64,000 nt of DNA from Nonomuraea rubra (GCF_014207985.1 NZ_JACHMI010000001.1:8415001-8479000); one strand, 5' to 3'. Counted from the first letter of the stretch, positions 1-9,114 are shown. The notes: a model not told the origin generated them from the sequence alone. Translations and numbers: made by a program.

Positions 1-345
1 TGCGGCATCAGGGACGTCCTCGACCGCATCGGCGACAAGTGGACGGTGCTGGTGATGGTGGAGCTGGCGAAGGGGGTGCGGCGGTTCAGGGAGCTGCACC
101 GGGCGGTGCCGGGCATCTCGCAGCGGATGCTGACGCTGACGACGCGGCGGCTGTGCCGGGACGGGCTGGTCGAGCGCACGGCGTACGCGACGATCCCGCC
201 GCAGGTGGAGTACCGGCTGACGCCGATGGGGCGCAGCCTCGCCGAGGCCGTGCAGCGGCTGGCCGACTGGTCGCGCGAGCACAAGGACGCCATGGAGGAC
301 GCCCGCGCCCGCTGGGACGCCGGGCATCCGGGCGAGGCCGAGTAA
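1..345 (+). CDS. HxlR-family transcriptional regulator, 5' end cut by window
   Basis: This is a winged-helix DNA-binding regulator of the HxlR type; members often sense redox or electrophile stress and control a neighbouring gene. Reading begins inside the gene at base 1. The visible part starts at the conserved Cys, followed by the GDKWTVLVMVEL core, the recognition region with RFRELHR and ISQRMLT, the wing (DGLVERTAY), and the C-terminal PPQVEYRLTPMG stretch. Only about 10-20 N-terminal residues should be missing. The stop is TAA at 343-345. The target is unknown because the upstream neighbour is outside the window. An internal GTG at 46 is not the start, because homology extends upstream of it. 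Confidence 0.9.
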   Translation, partial: CGIRDVLDRIGDKWTVLVMVELAKGVRRFRELHRAVPGISQRMLTLTTRRLCRDGLVERTAYATIPPQVEYRLTPMGRSLAEAVQRLADWSREHKDAMEDARARWDAGHPGEAE

Positions 346-387
346 CGCGGCCAGGCGGGGCTGAGCAGCGCGACCAGGCGAGGGCGG

Positions 388-2184
388 CTAGCAGCGCGAC
401 CAGGTGGCCCAGCCGTGGCGGGCGCCGGTGGTGGTCCAGCCCGCCGGTGGCGGGCCGGCGTCCTGCGGGACGACGGCGGTGCAGACGCCCTCGGGAGGGG
501 TGCCGCGGAAGCGTTCGATCCGGGTCCACCACACGCGGTACGACAGCGGGACCCAGACGTTCCACTTCACTCCCTCCTCCACCGCCACCCGGCCGGGCGG
601 CGACGGCGCCGGCAGCCAGTCGGGGCCCGGCGCGGGCGGGGCGGGCGCCAGGTGGGCGACGAACGCCACCTGGACCAGGGCCAGGACGCCGACGGCGAGC
701 ATCCCGGGCCGGCGGACCAGGGTCGCGCCGGCCAGGCAGGCCAGCAGTGCCAGGGCGGACAGGGAGGCGGCGACCAGGTCGAGCGAGCCGGGCGTCCGGG
801 TGAGGAAGATCACTTCGGGGAAGTCGAAGGCGATGAACGCGTGCCGCCGGAGCCGGTCCCCCGCGTACCAGGCGGTCACCCCACCGGTCACGGCGAGCAG
901 CCCGGCAGCGACCACCACCAGCCACACCACCCGGAGCGGCCCACCCCACCGGCCGCCTGCCGCCGCTGGACGCCCAAGCCCGCGCCACCCTGCCCGCCGA
1001 CCGGCGGCCGGCGCGGGAAGCCCGATCCCGGTCGGTGCCGGACGCGCAGGCCCGGCCGGGAGCCGCCTCGCGCGTAGCAGGGTGAGGAGGCCCGCCAGCG
1101 TCCACGCCACCGCGACGCACGCCAGGTAGCGGCCGTAGGCGAAGTTGCCGACCCGGTGCTCGTCCGGCAGGGCGGCCGAGGACGCGTACGCGATGCCGAG
1201 CGTCAGCAGCAGCAGCGCCCCCGCCAGGACGCGCGGCGCGAGCGGTGCCCGGCGCCGCGCGAGCAGGGTCACCGCGCCCGCCATCCCCACACCCGCCAGC
1301 CCCCACGTGCCGGCGATGAGATACCAGAGCTGCCCGGCCGCTCCGGACAGCGCCCACGCCTGCCCCTCCAGGCTCGTGAGCCGTTCCACCAGCAGCCCCG
1401 ACAGATCACGGGGGCCGCCGGGGTAGAGCGCGGCCCGCAGCGCCCGGTTGAGGACGTCCCCGGCCACGGCGCCCGCGACCGCGCTCGCCAGTATCGCGAG
1501 CAGGGCGGCGCGCGGCAGCCTGCGCCACAACGTGACCGCCACGAGCAGGCACACCGCCACGATCACGGTCCCCCGCAGGTGCACGGCCATCGCGTACGCC
1601 GCCAGCCCGCCCGCCCCCAGCCCGGCCAGGACCCGCCGCCGCCCGGGCCCGTCCGCGACCAGGTCGTGCAGCGCGACCAGCCACCCCAGCACGACCACCG
1701 GCAGGACGGCGTCCGCCAGCGCGTACCCGGAGAACACCACCAGTGCGGGCGACAGCCCCGCCACGAACGCCAGGACCAGCGCCGCCCGCCCGCTCACGCC
1801 CAGCCGACGCAGCAGCACGTACGCCACCGGGTACGCGCTCGCCGCCGCCACCGCCCCCACCCCGACGGCCAGCCGGTACGCGAGCCAGGGGTCGGAGGTC
1901 AGCCAGAAGATCGGGACGAGGAGCAGCGCGTACCCGGCCTGGTAGAAGGTCGAGCCGGACAGATCGGCGCCCGCGCCGCCGGCGAGCCATCGGGCGGCCA
2001 GGAGGTAGCCGGTCTCGTCCGGGTTCGCCACGGGCGTGGTGTGGTAGCGGTTCAGCCACAGCCGCAGCGCCACCTGCGCGATCCAGCCGAGAACGAGCAG
2101 CCACCGGAGCCGTGGCCCCGCGCCGCGCCGGCGTACGGGCGGGACGGGCCGGGCGGGCGTGCTCAGGATGAAAGCCGTAGTCAT
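388..2184 (-). CDS. Polytopic membrane protein, GT39/ArnT-like glycosyltransferase family
   Basis: A 598-residue integral membrane protein with a short cytoplasmic N-terminus, about 11-13 hydrophobic segments and a C-terminal non-membrane tail of about 70 residues. After the first membrane segment comes NPDETGYLLAARW, an acidic motif in the first loop. That loop is the hallmark position of PMT/ArnT-type (GT-C) glycosyltransferases, which move sugars from polyprenyl-phosphate carriers on the outer face of the membrane. The overall plan fits this superfamily, but no substrate can be assigned. The ATG at 2184 lies behind a GGGGGAT Shine-Dalgarno that can fold into a short hairpin (2190-2207). 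The gene is single and unlinked to neighbours by spacing. It could equally be described as a conserved hypothetical membrane protein. Confidence 0.75.
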   Translation of the reverse strand: MTTAFILSTPARPVPPVRRRGAGPRLRWLLVLGWIAQVALRLWLNRYHTTPVANPDETGYLLAARWLAGGAGADLSGSTFYQAGYALLLVPIFWLTSDPWLAYRLAVGVGAVAAASAYPVAYVLLRRLGVSGRAALVLAFVAGLSPALVVFSGYALADAVLPVVVLGWLVALHDLVADGPGRRRVLAGLGAGGLAAYAMAVHLRGTVIVAVCLLVAVTLWRRLPRAALLAILASAVAGAVAGDVLNRALRAALYPGGPRDLSGLLVERLTSLEGQAWALSGAAGQLWYLIAGTWGLAGVGMAGAVTLLARRRAPLAPRVLAGALLLLTLGIAYASSAALPDEHRVGNFAYGRYLACVAVAWTLAGLLTLLRARRLPAGPARPAPTGIGLPAPAAGRRAGWRGLGRPAAAGGRWGGPLRVVWLVVVAAGLLAVTGGVTAWYAGDRLRRHAFIAFDFPEVIFLTRTPGSLDLVAASLSALALLACLAGATLVRRPGMLAVGVLALVQVAFVAHLAPAPPAPGPDWLPAPSPPGRVAVEEGVKWNVWVPLSYRVWWTRIERFRGTPPEGVCTAVVPQDAGPPPAGWTTTGARHGWATWSRC

Positions 2185-2280
2185 GAGATCCCCCAGAAGT
2201 TCGGGGGAAGCTCACCAGACCACGGATAACCGGCCTGTCACCGATTTCGGTTATGCCGGGGTTATCCGGCCTCAGGCATG

Positions 2281-3108
2281 CTAGGCACGCTTGTACGCGC
2301 CCCTGACGTGCACCGGGACACCCTTGCCCAGCAGCCCGGGCAGTTCCTGCGCGACGTTCATGGGCATGCGCACGCACCCGTGCGAGGCCGGGTAGAGCGG
2401 CACCGACAGCGCGCCGTGGAAGGCGATGCCGCCGTTGAAGAAGATCGGGTTGTACAGCTCGCCCAGGTACGACTTGTGCCAGCCGCTCACTCGCCAGGTC
2501 GTGCGGTAGTTGCCCGTCGGCGTGCGGGCCGAGCCGCAGAAGCGCTGCTCCTTGCCCTGCCAGGTGGTGGTCTCGCAGTACGGGATGCCGCTGCCGGAGG
2601 AGATGTGGGTGATCAGCTTCACCTCGCCGCGCACGTACAGGACCATGATCTGCTTGCTGAGGTTGACCTCGGCGCGGGTGCCCTTGCCGTTCGGTGCCAG
2701 GACCTTGGGCGTGCGCGGCGACTCCAGCGCCTCCCAGGTGCGCTTGGCGATCGTGCTGGTCGGCTTGATGCCGTTGACCTTCTGGAACGCCCAGACGGCG
2801 GCCAGCGTGGTGCCGCCGTACTGGCCGTCGACCTTGCCGGGACGGTAGCCGAGCTCGATGAGCCGCTTCTGCATCCAGGTGACGGTCTTGCCCTTGGCGC
2901 CGAGCCTGAGCGTCTTGCGCGGCGCGGTGACGGCCTCGGGGGTGACGGCGGACGGGCCCTGCTGTGCGGCGGCGGGAGGAGGGGAGGCGGGCAGCGGCGC
3001 CTGCGCCCGCGGTTCCAGCCGCTGCGTGCCGCAGCCCGAGACGACGACCGCGCCGGCCGTCAGAAGAGCAGCCACCCGGGGCAGCCGTCGAACCCGCACG
3101 CGTACCAC
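2281..3108 (-). CDS. L,D-transpeptidase (YkuD) lipoprotein with peptidoglycan-binding domain
   Basis: A cell-wall enzyme expected to form 3-3 peptide cross-links (or attach proteins) in peptidoglycan outside the membrane. Residues 1-26 are a lipoprotein signal ending in the lipobox VVSGC. Residues about 63-115 form a PG_binding_1 domain (GAKGKTVTWMQKRLIELGY). Residues about 145-272 are the YkuD domain with the catalytic signature HGALSVPLYPASHGCVRM, nucleophile Cys near 245. Two starts are possible: GTG at 3108 or GTG at 3099. The AGGAGAGGTG purine tract sits only about 2 nt before the first but at good distance from the second, so 3099 may be the true start. It is transcribed divergently from the YbaK-like gene. 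Confidence 0.92.
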   Translation of the reverse strand: MVRVRVRRLPRVAALLTAGAVVVSGCGTQRLEPRAQAPLPASPPPAAAQQGPSAVTPEAVTAPRKTLRLGAKGKTVTWMQKRLIELGYRPGKVDGQYGGTTLAAVWAFQKVNGIKPTSTIAKRTWEALESPRTPKVLAPNGKGTRAEVNLSKQIMVLYVRGEVKLITHISSGSGIPYCETTTWQGKEQRFCGSARTPTGNYRTTWRVSGWHKSYLGELYNPIFFNGGIAFHGALSVPLYPASHGCVRMPMNVAQELPGLLGKGVPVHVRGAYKRA

Positions 3109-3191
3109 CTCTCCTAAAGAACGGATCAGGGGACCCTACACCACTTACCAGGAATGGGTAATACAGGCGTCAACCTGTTTAGAGTGTCTCC

Positions 3192-3668
3192 ATGTCTGAG
3201 AAGTTGCCTGCGAACGCCGTCCTCGTGGAGTCCGCCCTGCGCGCGCTCGGTGCCACGGGTGAGATCGTGGTCCTGCCGGAGAAGGCGCCCACGGCCGCGA
3301 CCGCGGCGGCGCAGCTCGGGTGCGAGGTGGGCGCGATCGCCAACAGCCTGATCTTCGACGCCGACGGCGCGCCGCTGCTCGTGCTGACCAGCGGCGCGCA
3401 CCGGGTGGACGTCGAGCTGATCGCCCGTACGGCGGGGGTCCAGCGGGTACGCAGGGCGACGCCGGAGTTCGTCAGGGAGGCCACCGGGCAGCCGATCGGC
3501 GGCGTGGCCCCGGTCGGGCACCCCGCGCCGGTGCGCACCCTGGTGGACAACTGGCTGGGCAAGCACGAGGTGGTGTGGGCCGCGGGCGGGCATCCGCACA
3601 CGGTGTTCCCGACGACGTTCGACGAGCTCGTGCGGATCACCGGGGGCATGCCGGTGGACGTCGAGTAG
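3192..3668 (+). CDS. YbaK/EbsC-family aminoacyl-tRNA deacylase
   Basis: A 158-residue single-domain YbaK/ProX-like protein. The family hydrolyses mischarged aminoacyl-tRNAs such as Cys- or Ala-tRNA(Pro), acting as a stand-alone trans-editing factor in the cytoplasm. Family features seen are the early KAPTAATAAAQLGCE segment, the IANSLIF strand, the LTSGAHRVD strand and the GxxIGGVAPVGHP glycine-rich turn, ending with the GGHPHTVFPTTFDEL block. Length is typical. The exact tRNA substrate cannot be read from sequence. It ends 1 nt before a GNAT gene on the same strand and is probably co-transcribed with it. Confidence 0.87.
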   Translation: MSEKLPANAVLVESALRALGATGEIVVLPEKAPTAATAAAQLGCEVGAIANSLIFDADGAPLLVLTSGAHRVDVELIARTAGVQRVRRATPEFVREATGQPIGGVAPVGHPAPVRTLVDNWLGKHEVVWAAGGHPHTVFPTTFDELVRITGGMPVDVE

Positions 3669-3669
3669 T

Positions 3670-4251
3670 GTGCGACGGATGATCGAGTTTCGCGGGGCCG
3701 GGCCGGCCGAGTTCACCGAGCGGCTGGAGACGGTGATCGACATTTACACGGCGGCCATGAACCCGCCGGAGGAGCAGATCACCGGCCGCAAGACGATCAT
3801 GCGAAATCACGCGACATATCCCCATTTTCAGTGCTATTTCGCGGAATTGCGTGATTCATCCCCAGATATGCCCGCTCCGGAACCCCGGACCGTCGGCTTC
3901 GCGTACGGATTCCGGGGGGCGCCGGGGCAGTGGTGGCACGACGTCGTCCTACGGGGCCTGGCCGACCGGCTGGGCGAGGAGGCGGCGAACGCCTGGATGG
4001 GGCACGCGTTCGAGCTGGCCGAGATCCACGTGCATCCCGACTACCAGAGCAAGGGCGTCGGCCGCGCCATGATCACGACGCTGTGCGCCGGGCGCCGCGA
4101 GCGCTCGGCCGTGCTGTCGACCCACGACCAGCCCACGGCCGCCCGCCACCTCTACGCCAGCATGGGCTTCAGCGACCTGCTGACGAGGTTCATCTTCCCC
4201 GGCGGCTCGGAGGAGTACGCGATCGCGGGCCGCCCGCTCCCCTTGACCTGA
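3670..4251 (+). CDS. GNAT-family N-acetyltransferase
   Basis: A predicted acetyl-CoA-dependent acyltransferase of 193 residues with unknown acceptor. GNAT motif A is clear at about 115-140: ELAEIHVHPDYQSKGVGRAMI, containing the Q/R-x-x-G-x-G/A acetyl-CoA loop. Motif B (AARHLYASMGFSD) follows. The start is uncertain: GTG 3670 or ATG 3679 in the same frame, neither with a strong ribosome site. A patch at about 3795-3865 is clearly less GC-rich than its surroundings and encodes an unusual NHATYPHFQCYF stretch. It is translationally close to the YbaK-like gene just upstream and converges on metF. Confidence 0.85.
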   Translation: MRRMIEFRGAGPAEFTERLETVIDIYTAAMNPPEEQITGRKTIMRNHATYPHFQCYFAELRDSSPDMPAPEPRTVGFAYGFRGAPGQWWHDVVLRGLADRLGEEAANAWMGHAFELAEIHVHPDYQSKGVGRAMITTLCAGRRERSAVLSTHDQPTAARHLYASMGFSDLLTRFIFPGGSEEYAIAGRPLPLT

Positions 4252-4351
4252 GCTGGTAAAGCTGTGACCTGTGGGTTTACCGCGCCATGACACCGGGCAC
4301 GATCAGTGACGGAAAGTAGCCGACCCTTTACCCGTCACCCATCTTCCCCTG

Positions 4352-4390
4352 CCCGTCACCCGCCCGGTCCCCCTGCGGGCGGGTGGCGGG
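4352..4390. terminator. Bidirectional terminator hairpin between GNAT gene and metF
   Basis: A 14-base stem (4352-4365 with 4377-4390, one G-U type mismatch) and an 11-base loop lies between two converging genes. There is no strong T-tract, as is common in high-GC actinobacteria. Confidence 0.65.
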
Positions 4391-4422
4391 CGCTCACTCA
4401 CGGGCGCTCACTCACGCCGAGG

Positions 4423-5343
4423 TCACGCTGAGGCGGGCAGCCGCTCCAGCCGCTGGAACACCTCGCGGGACGCGCTCGACCGGTTGAAGGTGATGAAGTG
4501 GATCCCCGGCGCGCCCTCGTCGAGCAGCCGCTGGCACAGCTCGGCGCCGTGCTCGATGCCCAGCCGCCGCACCGCCGCCGGATCGTCCTTGACCGCCTCG
4601 AACCTGGCCGCCACGTCCGGCGGGAACGGCGCCCCTGACAGCTGCTCCGACCTCGCGATCGTGCTCATCTGCGTGACCGGCATGATGCACGGGATGATCG
4701 GCGTGTCACAGCCCTGGGCCGCCACCCGGTCGCGCAGCCGCAGGTAGTCGTCGGCCTGGAAGAACATCTGCGTGATCGCGTAGTCGGCCCCCGCCCGGCA
4801 CTTGCGGACGAAGTACTCGGTGTCGGAGTCGATGGACGGCGAGCGCGGATGCTTGTACGGGAAGGCGGCCACGCCGACGCAGAAGTCGCCGGCCTGCCGG
4901 ATCAGCCGCACCAGCTCCTCGGCGTACAGCACGCCCTCGGGATGCTGCACCCACTCGCCCATGGGGTCGCCGGGCGGGTCGCCGCGGACGGCCAGGATGT
5001 TGCGCACCCCGGCGTCGGCGAAGCGGCCCACCAGGTGACGCAGCTCGCGGATCGAGTGGTTGACCGCTGTGAAGTGCGCCACAGGGGTGAGGGTGGTGTC
5101 GTGGGCGATCCGCTCGACGATGTCGACCGTGCGGTCGCGGGTGGAGCCGCCGGCGCCGTACGTCACCGACACGAAGGTCGGCCGCAGCGACTCCAGCTCT
5201 CTGATCGCCCGCCACAGCTGCCGCTCGCCCTCGTCGGTCTTCGGGGGGAAGAACTCGAAAGAGAACGACCGGCCACCGGAGGCGAGCATCTCGCGGACGG
5301 TGGGAACACGATCGGGCCGGATGGAGGATCGACCAAGCGCCAT
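4423..5343 (-). CDS. metF: Methylenetetrahydrofolate reductase
   Basis: An FAD-dependent enzyme reducing 5,10-methylene-THF to 5-methyl-THF, the methyl donor for methionine synthesis. The 306-residue TIM barrel has the family's [14 protein letters not shown] strand near 28-40 with the catalytic Glu. It also has [13 protein letters not shown], the AHFTAVNHS segment, [11 protein letters not shown], and the IPCIMPVTQ region. Length is that of bacterial MetF without a regulatory domain. The ATG at 5343 is followed at once by MALGRSS. The gene is divergent from the polyprenyl synthase, an order I recall as conserved in Streptomyces. Confidence 0.97.
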   Translation of the reverse strand: MALGRSSIRPDRVPTVREMLASGGRSFSFEFFPPKTDEGERQLWRAIRELESLRPTFVSVTYGAGGSTRDRTVDIVERIAHDTTLTPVAHFTAVNHSIRELRHLVGRFADAGVRNILAVRGDPPGDPMGEWVQHPEGVLYAEELVRLIRQAGDFCVGVAAFPYKHPRSPSIDSDTEYFVRKCRAGADYAITQMFFQADDYLRLRDRVAAQGCDTPIIPCIMPVTQMSTIARSEQLSGAPFPPDVAARFEAVKDDPAAVRRLGIEHGAELCQRLLDEGAPGIHFITFNRSSASREVFQRLERLPASA

Positions 5344-5435
5344 GAGGCAAGGTTACCGTCACATCCTCGAACCGGCGGGTGACAGGAGCCACCTGGAGAT
5401 CCGTACCTGTCCTCCGGGCCACTAGTCTCAGGGGC

Positions 5436-6503
5436 ATGACCACTGACGCCGCCGGCATGGAGACCCTGCGCGCCCAGGTGGAGCGTGCCCTCGCCGAGTT
5501 CGTCGAGCGGAAGCTGCCCTCCGCCGACGACCCCGAGTTCGCTCCATTGCGCACGGCAGCGGATGAGCTGCTGTCCGGCGGCAAGCGGCTGCGCCCGGCG
5601 TTCTGCTACTGGGGCTGGCGCGGCGCCGGCGGCACCGACGTGCCCGGCGTCTTCACCGCCGCGGCCTCGCTGGAGCTGCTCCAGGCCAGCGCGCTCGTGC
5701 ACGACGACGTGATGGACAAGAGCGACCTGCGCCGCGGCATGCCGTCCGCGCACCGCCGCTTCCAGGCGATGCACGAGAAGTCCGGCTGGTACGGCTCGGC
5801 CGAGCAGTTCGGCGAGGGCGCGGCCATCCTGCTCGGCAACCTGCTGCTGATCTGGTCCGGCGAGATGTGGCGGACCAGCGACCTGCCGCGCGAGTCCCTG
5901 GAGGCGGCCCAGCCCGTCCACGACCACATGCGCAGCGAGCTGATGTGCGGGCAGTACCTCGACCTGCTGGAGCAGGCCAACGGGGAGAACACGTTCGAGT
6001 CGGCGCTGCGGGTGGCTCTGTTCAAGAGCGGCAAGTACTCGGTGGAGCAGCCGCTCAGGCTCGGCCTCGCGCTCGCCGCCCGCGAGCTCCTGCCGTGGAT
6101 GGACGACCTGTGCACCGGGTACGGGCAGCGGGTCGGGATCGCCTTCCAGCTCCGTGACGACGTGCTCGGGGTGTTCGGCGACCCGGCGCAGACGGGCAAG
6201 CCGGCGGGGGACGATCTGCGGGAGGGCAAGCGCACGATGCTCGTGGCCCGCACCCTGGCCGCCGCCTCCCCTGCGGACGCCGAGACCGTGCGGCGGCTCC
6301 TCGGGGATCCCGAGCTGGACGAGGACGGGGTCGCCACGCTGCGGGAGATCATCGACGGCACGGGGGCGCTGCAGGAGTGCGAGGACCTGATCGGCGACTA
6401 CCTGGAGCTGGCGCTGGCGGCTCTCGAAACGGCTCCGGTCACGCCGGAGTCCCGGGCCGCGCTCACCGACCTCGCCATCGCCGCCACCTCCCGCAAGACC
6501 TGA
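5436..6503 (+). CDS. Polyprenyl (geranylgeranyl-type) diphosphate synthase
   Basis: A trans-isoprenyl diphosphate synthase that condenses IPP with allylic diphosphates to make C15-C20 or longer carriers for carotenoids, quinones or lipid-linked sugars. The first aspartate-rich motif DDVMD is at about 90-94, preceded by LELLQASALVH, and the second, LRDDVLGVFGD, is near 239-249. The GGKRLRPAF motif lies near the N-terminus. The start chosen is ATG 5436 (MTTDAAGME), because an upstream in-frame ATG at 5379 falls in non-conserved sequence near metF. Product chain length is not predictable with confidence here. Confidence 0.93.
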   Translation: MTTDAAGMETLRAQVERALAEFVERKLPSADDPEFAPLRTAADELLSGGKRLRPAFCYWGWRGAGGTDVPGVFTAAASLELLQASALVHDDVMDKSDLRRGMPSAHRRFQAMHEKSGWYGSAEQFGEGAAILLGNLLLIWSGEMWRTSDLPRESLEAAQPVHDHMRSELMCGQYLDLLEQANGENTFESALRVALFKSGKYSVEQPLRLGLALAARELLPWMDDLCTGYGQRVGIAFQLRDDVLGVFGDPAQTGKPAGDDLREGKRTMLVARTLAAASPADAETVRRLLGDPELDEDGVATLREIIDGTGALQECEDLIGDYLELALAALETAPVTPESRAALTDLAIAATSRKT

Positions 6504-6765
6504 TCCGCCACACTCGCACACCTCTGCCCGCGAGGCCCGCATGGCGCGCGAGCACCGCACCACACACGGCACCGCAAGTCAGACGCGGCACCGCAGGTCA
6601 CGCGGGCACCTTGCGCCGCCGGCCTCGCATCACGCCCGCGCGTGCTGCGGGCACCGCCCCACCGTCGCCACGCCCGCACCGCAGGTCACGCGGGCGCTGC
6701 TGCTTGCGGGGCGCTGTGCGCGGGGATGACGGAGGCGCCCGCCGTGAAGGGCGGGCGCCCGGTAG
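6504..6765. other. Intergenic region with 20-bp direct repeat
   Basis: No gene is apparent. A 20-base sequence occurs twice identically (6588-6607 and 6676-6695), with a partial third copy near 6569. The region ends in a terminator hairpin serving the flanking convergent genes. Confidence 0.5.
6734..6759. terminator. Bidirectional terminator between polyprenyl synthase gene and thiE
   Basis: A perfect 10-bp GC stem (6734-6743 / 6750-6759) with a 6-base loop is placed between converging stop codons. Confidence 0.75.
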
Positions 6766-7404
6766 TCAGCCGGCCGAGAGCCGTTTGGCGAACTCCGCCG
6801 CCGCCGCCCCAGGGTCGTCGGCGTCGGTGATCGCCCGCACCACCACCACGCGCCGCACCCCGCACGCCATCACCTCGTCCAGGTTGCCGAGGTCGATGCC
6901 GCCGATCCCGAACCACGGCCGCGAGGTCTCCAGCGACGCCGCGTGCCGCAGCAGCGGCGGGCCGGGAGCCGGGCGGCCCGGCTTGGTCGGGGTGGGCCAG
7001 GTGGGGCCGCAGCAGAAGTAGTCGACGCCCTCCTCCACGGCCGCGGCGGAAGCCTCGGCGGCGGAGTGGGTGGACCGTCCGATGACGATGTCGTCGCCGA
7101 GTATCTCTCGCGCGACCATCACAGGAAGGTCGTCCTGCCCCAGATGGAGCACGTCGGGCCGGGCGGCGTAGGCGATGTCCGCCCGGTCGTTGACGGCCAG
7201 CAGCTTGCCGTGCCGGTCGCAGGCGTCGCGGAAGACTTCGAGGAGCGCGAGTTCTTCGCGGGCCTCCAGGCCCTTCTCCCGCAGCTGGATGATGTCCACG
7301 CCGCCGGCCAGCACCGAGTCGAGGAACTCTGCCAGGTCGCCGCGGTCGCGGCGGCCGTCCGTGCAGAGATAGAGGCGGGCCTCAGAAAGCGAGGGCTTGG
7401 GCAC
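6766..7404 (-). CDS. thiE: Thiamine-phosphate synthase
   Basis: Joins the thiazole phosphate and the pyrimidine (HMP) diphosphate to give thiamine phosphate. The TIM-barrel signatures are present in order: [60 protein letters not shown] and WFGIGGI. Length (212 aa) is normal. The start is GTG 7404, which lies inside the 3' end of the upstream Rv2175c-like gene (23-nt overlap), so the two are very likely translated from one message. It converges on the polyprenyl synthase gene. No riboswitch is seen in front of this pair; TPP control is visible only on the thiO side. Confidence 0.95.
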   Translation of the reverse strand: MPKPSLSEARLYLCTDGRRDRGDLAEFLDSVLAGGVDIIQLREKGLEAREELALLEVFRDACDRHGKLLAVNDRADIAYAARPDVLHLGQDDLPVMVAREILGDDIVIGRSTHSAAEASAAAVEEGVDYFCCGPTWPTPTKPGRPAPGPPLLRHAASLETSRPWFGIGGIDLGNLDEVMACGVRRVVVVRAITDADDPGAAAAEFAKRLSAG

Positions 7405-7756
7405 GCCGCTTGACCTCAGTGTGACGGCCGGCCTTGATCGCCTCGATGGGCGACCCCGGCAGGGACTCGTCTGGGGTGAAGAGCCAGCGCAGCGACTCGA
7501 CGTCGTCGTAGCCGGCGTCCTGCAACACGGTCAGCGTGCCGGGCAGGCCCTTCATCACGTCCTTTCCATCGAGGAACACCGCGGGCACCTGCGGCCCGCC
7601 GCTGCCCCGGCGCACGCCGAGGAGCTTGTGGTCCCGGAGGAGTTGCTTGGCTCGCCCGATCGGAAGATCGAGGCGCGTAGCCACTTCGGGGAGGGTGAGC
7701 CACTCGTCAACGAGCTGGTCGGTCTCCCGGTCGATCTGTGCAACAGAAAGCGTCAC
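7382..7756 (-). CDS. Rv2175c-family DNA-binding protein
   Basis: A 124-residue small winged-helix protein matching the Mycobacterium tuberculosis Rv2175c family. Features are an N-terminal helix with [24 protein letters not shown] forming the helix-turn-helix, then [20 protein letters not shown] and a C-terminal [25 protein letters not shown] region. In mycobacteria the protein is known as a substrate of the Ser/Thr kinase PknL, encoded next door, with phosphorylation on an N-terminal threonine weakening DNA binding. Here Thr2, Thr12 and Thr21 are candidates, and a Ser/Thr kinase lies 3.6 kb away. The start is GTG 7756. The gene overlaps thiE. DNA targets are unknown. Confidence 0.85.
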   Translation of the reverse strand: MTLSVAQIDRETDQLVDEWLTLPEVATRLDLPIGRAKQLLRDHKLLGVRRGSGGPQVPAVFLDGKDVMKGLPGTLTVLQDAGYDDVESLRWLFTPDESLPGSPIEAIKAGRHTEVKRRAQALAF

Positions 7757-7786
7757 GAAACCACAACTACCACATGCCGTGCTTGC

Positions 7787-8962
7787 TCAAACAACACAAT
7801 CTCGTAGGGGTACTTGTGGATCTACCAGGCGTTCCGCGTCGAGGCGCGAGCCTGCACCGATGATCCGCCGCCCCTGCACGAGGTCGCGGGGCCGGTCGAC
7901 GGCGAGCACGGCGGCCAGGGTGCCGTCGCCGGCGAGCCAGACGGCCGACCACTTGCCCTCGGGCTCGCCGCGGTAGACGAGCCGATCGCCCGCCGGATGG
8001 TGGCCGGCGTACTGGAGCATGTGCCCGAACTGCTCGGACCAGAAGTACGGCACCGGATCGTACACCGCCTCCTCCCCCAGCAGCGTCGCCGCGGCCACGT
8101 CGGGGGCGTTGAGCGCGGTGTCCCAGTGCTCGACCCGCAGCCTGGCCTGCCAGCGGCGCGACCACCAGGCGGCGCAGTCGCCGACCGCGACGACGCCGGG
8201 CAGGGACGTGCGCAGGTGCTCGTCGGTGACGACGCCGTTGTGCAGGTCGATGTCGGCGTCGGCGAGCCATTCGACCGCCGGGCGCACGCCGATGCCGGTG
8301 ACGACCACGTGGGCCTCGACGAACTCGCCGCCCACCAGCCGCACCCCGCCCTCGTCCACGGAGTCGACCATGGTGCGCAGCCGCAGGTCGATGCCGTCGT
8401 ACCAGGGCAGTGTGCGCCCCCCGAGCTCGGCGCCGACCGCGGTCGAGAGCGGGGCGGAGGCGGACTCGACGACCGTCACCTCGCAGCCGGCGCGGCGGGC
8501 CGCGGTGGCGACCTCGGCGCCGATCCACCCGGCGCCGATGACGGCGACGCGGGCGCCGGGGACGAGCATGGCCCGCAGCTCGTGAGCGTCGTCGAGGGTG
8601 CGCAGGACGTGCTGGGGGCCGTCGCCGGGCAGCCGGATCGGGTCGGCCCCGGTGGCGATGACCAGGCCGTCGTAGGCGACCTCGCCCTCGGTGGTCTCCA
8701 CGACGCCCGCGCGCAGCGACTTGGCGGCGACGCCCGGCCAGAACTCCACGCCGAGCGCGTCGAGGTCGGTGTCGACGAAGCTGGTGTCGGCCTCGCCCTT
8801 CAGCACGGCCTTGGACAGCGGCGGGCGGTCGTAGGGACGATGCCGCTCCTGCCCGATCAGGGTGATCCGGCCGGTGAAGCCGCGCCCGCGCAGGGCCTCC
8901 ACCGTACGCACTCCGGCCAGGCCCGCTCCCACCACCACGACATGGTTCACGTTGATGACCAT
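7787..8962 (-). CDS. NAD(P)/FAD-dependent oxidoreductase, ferredoxin-reductase type
   Basis: A flavoprotein with the plan of ferredoxin/rubredoxin reductases. An N-terminal FAD-binding VVVVGAGLAGVRT motif lies within the first 25 residues, followed by RPPLSKAVLKGE, an NAD(P)-binding VAVIGAGWIGAEVA motif near 145, the VAVGDCAAWW FAD motif near 280, and a C-terminal Reductase_C domain. The start chosen is ATG 8962 (MVINVNHVVVV), which places the Rossmann motif at the usual distance; upstream in-frame codons run into the riboswitch region. It is divergent from thiO. Its electron-transfer partner is unknown; a redox role next to thiamine genes is only contextual. Confidence 0.88.
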   Translation of the reverse strand: MVINVNHVVVVGAGLAGVRTVEALRGRGFTGRITLIGQERHRPYDRPPLSKAVLKGEADTSFVDTDLDALGVEFWPGVAAKSLRAGVVETTEGEVAYDGLVIATGADPIRLPGDGPQHVLRTLDDAHELRAMLVPGARVAVIGAGWIGAEVATAARRAGCEVTVVESASAPLSTAVGAELGGRTLPWYDGIDLRLRTMVDSVDEGGVRLVGGEFVEAHVVVTGIGVRPAVEWLADADIDLHNGVVTDEHLRTSLPGVVAVGDCAAWWSRRWQARLRVEHWDTALNAPDVAAATLLGEEAVYDPVPYFWSEQFGHMLQYAGHHPAGDRLVYRGEPEGKWSAVWLAGDGTLAAVLAVDRPRDLVQGRRIIGAGSRLDAERLVDPQVPLRDCVV

Positions 8963-9011
8963 AACGGGGGGCGTGCGTGGACGTGGCACCGAGGCCGTAG
9001 GCTGTTCGGGT

Positions 9012-9113
9012 AAGACGCGCGGGAGTCCGGCCGTAACCGGGCTGAGAGGAAGGCTTTGCCGGGCCTTCGACCGCAAGACACCTGATCCGGATCATGCCGG
9101 CGAAGGGAGCGCA
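9012..9113 (+). promoter_or_regulatory. TPP riboswitch (THI element) controlling thiOSG
   Basis: The conserved THI-box blocks are readable in order: a 5' stem strand around 9014-9024, the GCTGAGAGG block at 9041-9049, and ACCTGATCCGGATCATGCC near 9079-9097. These are followed by the 3' stem GCGAAGGGAGCGC (9100-9112). GCGC at 9017-9020 can pair with 9109-9112 to close P1. The last segment contains the AGGGAG that serves as Shine-Dalgarno for the GTG at 9115, so TPP binding should hide the ribosome site directly and no separate expression platform is needed. Confidence 0.93.
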
Positions 9114-9114
9114 G

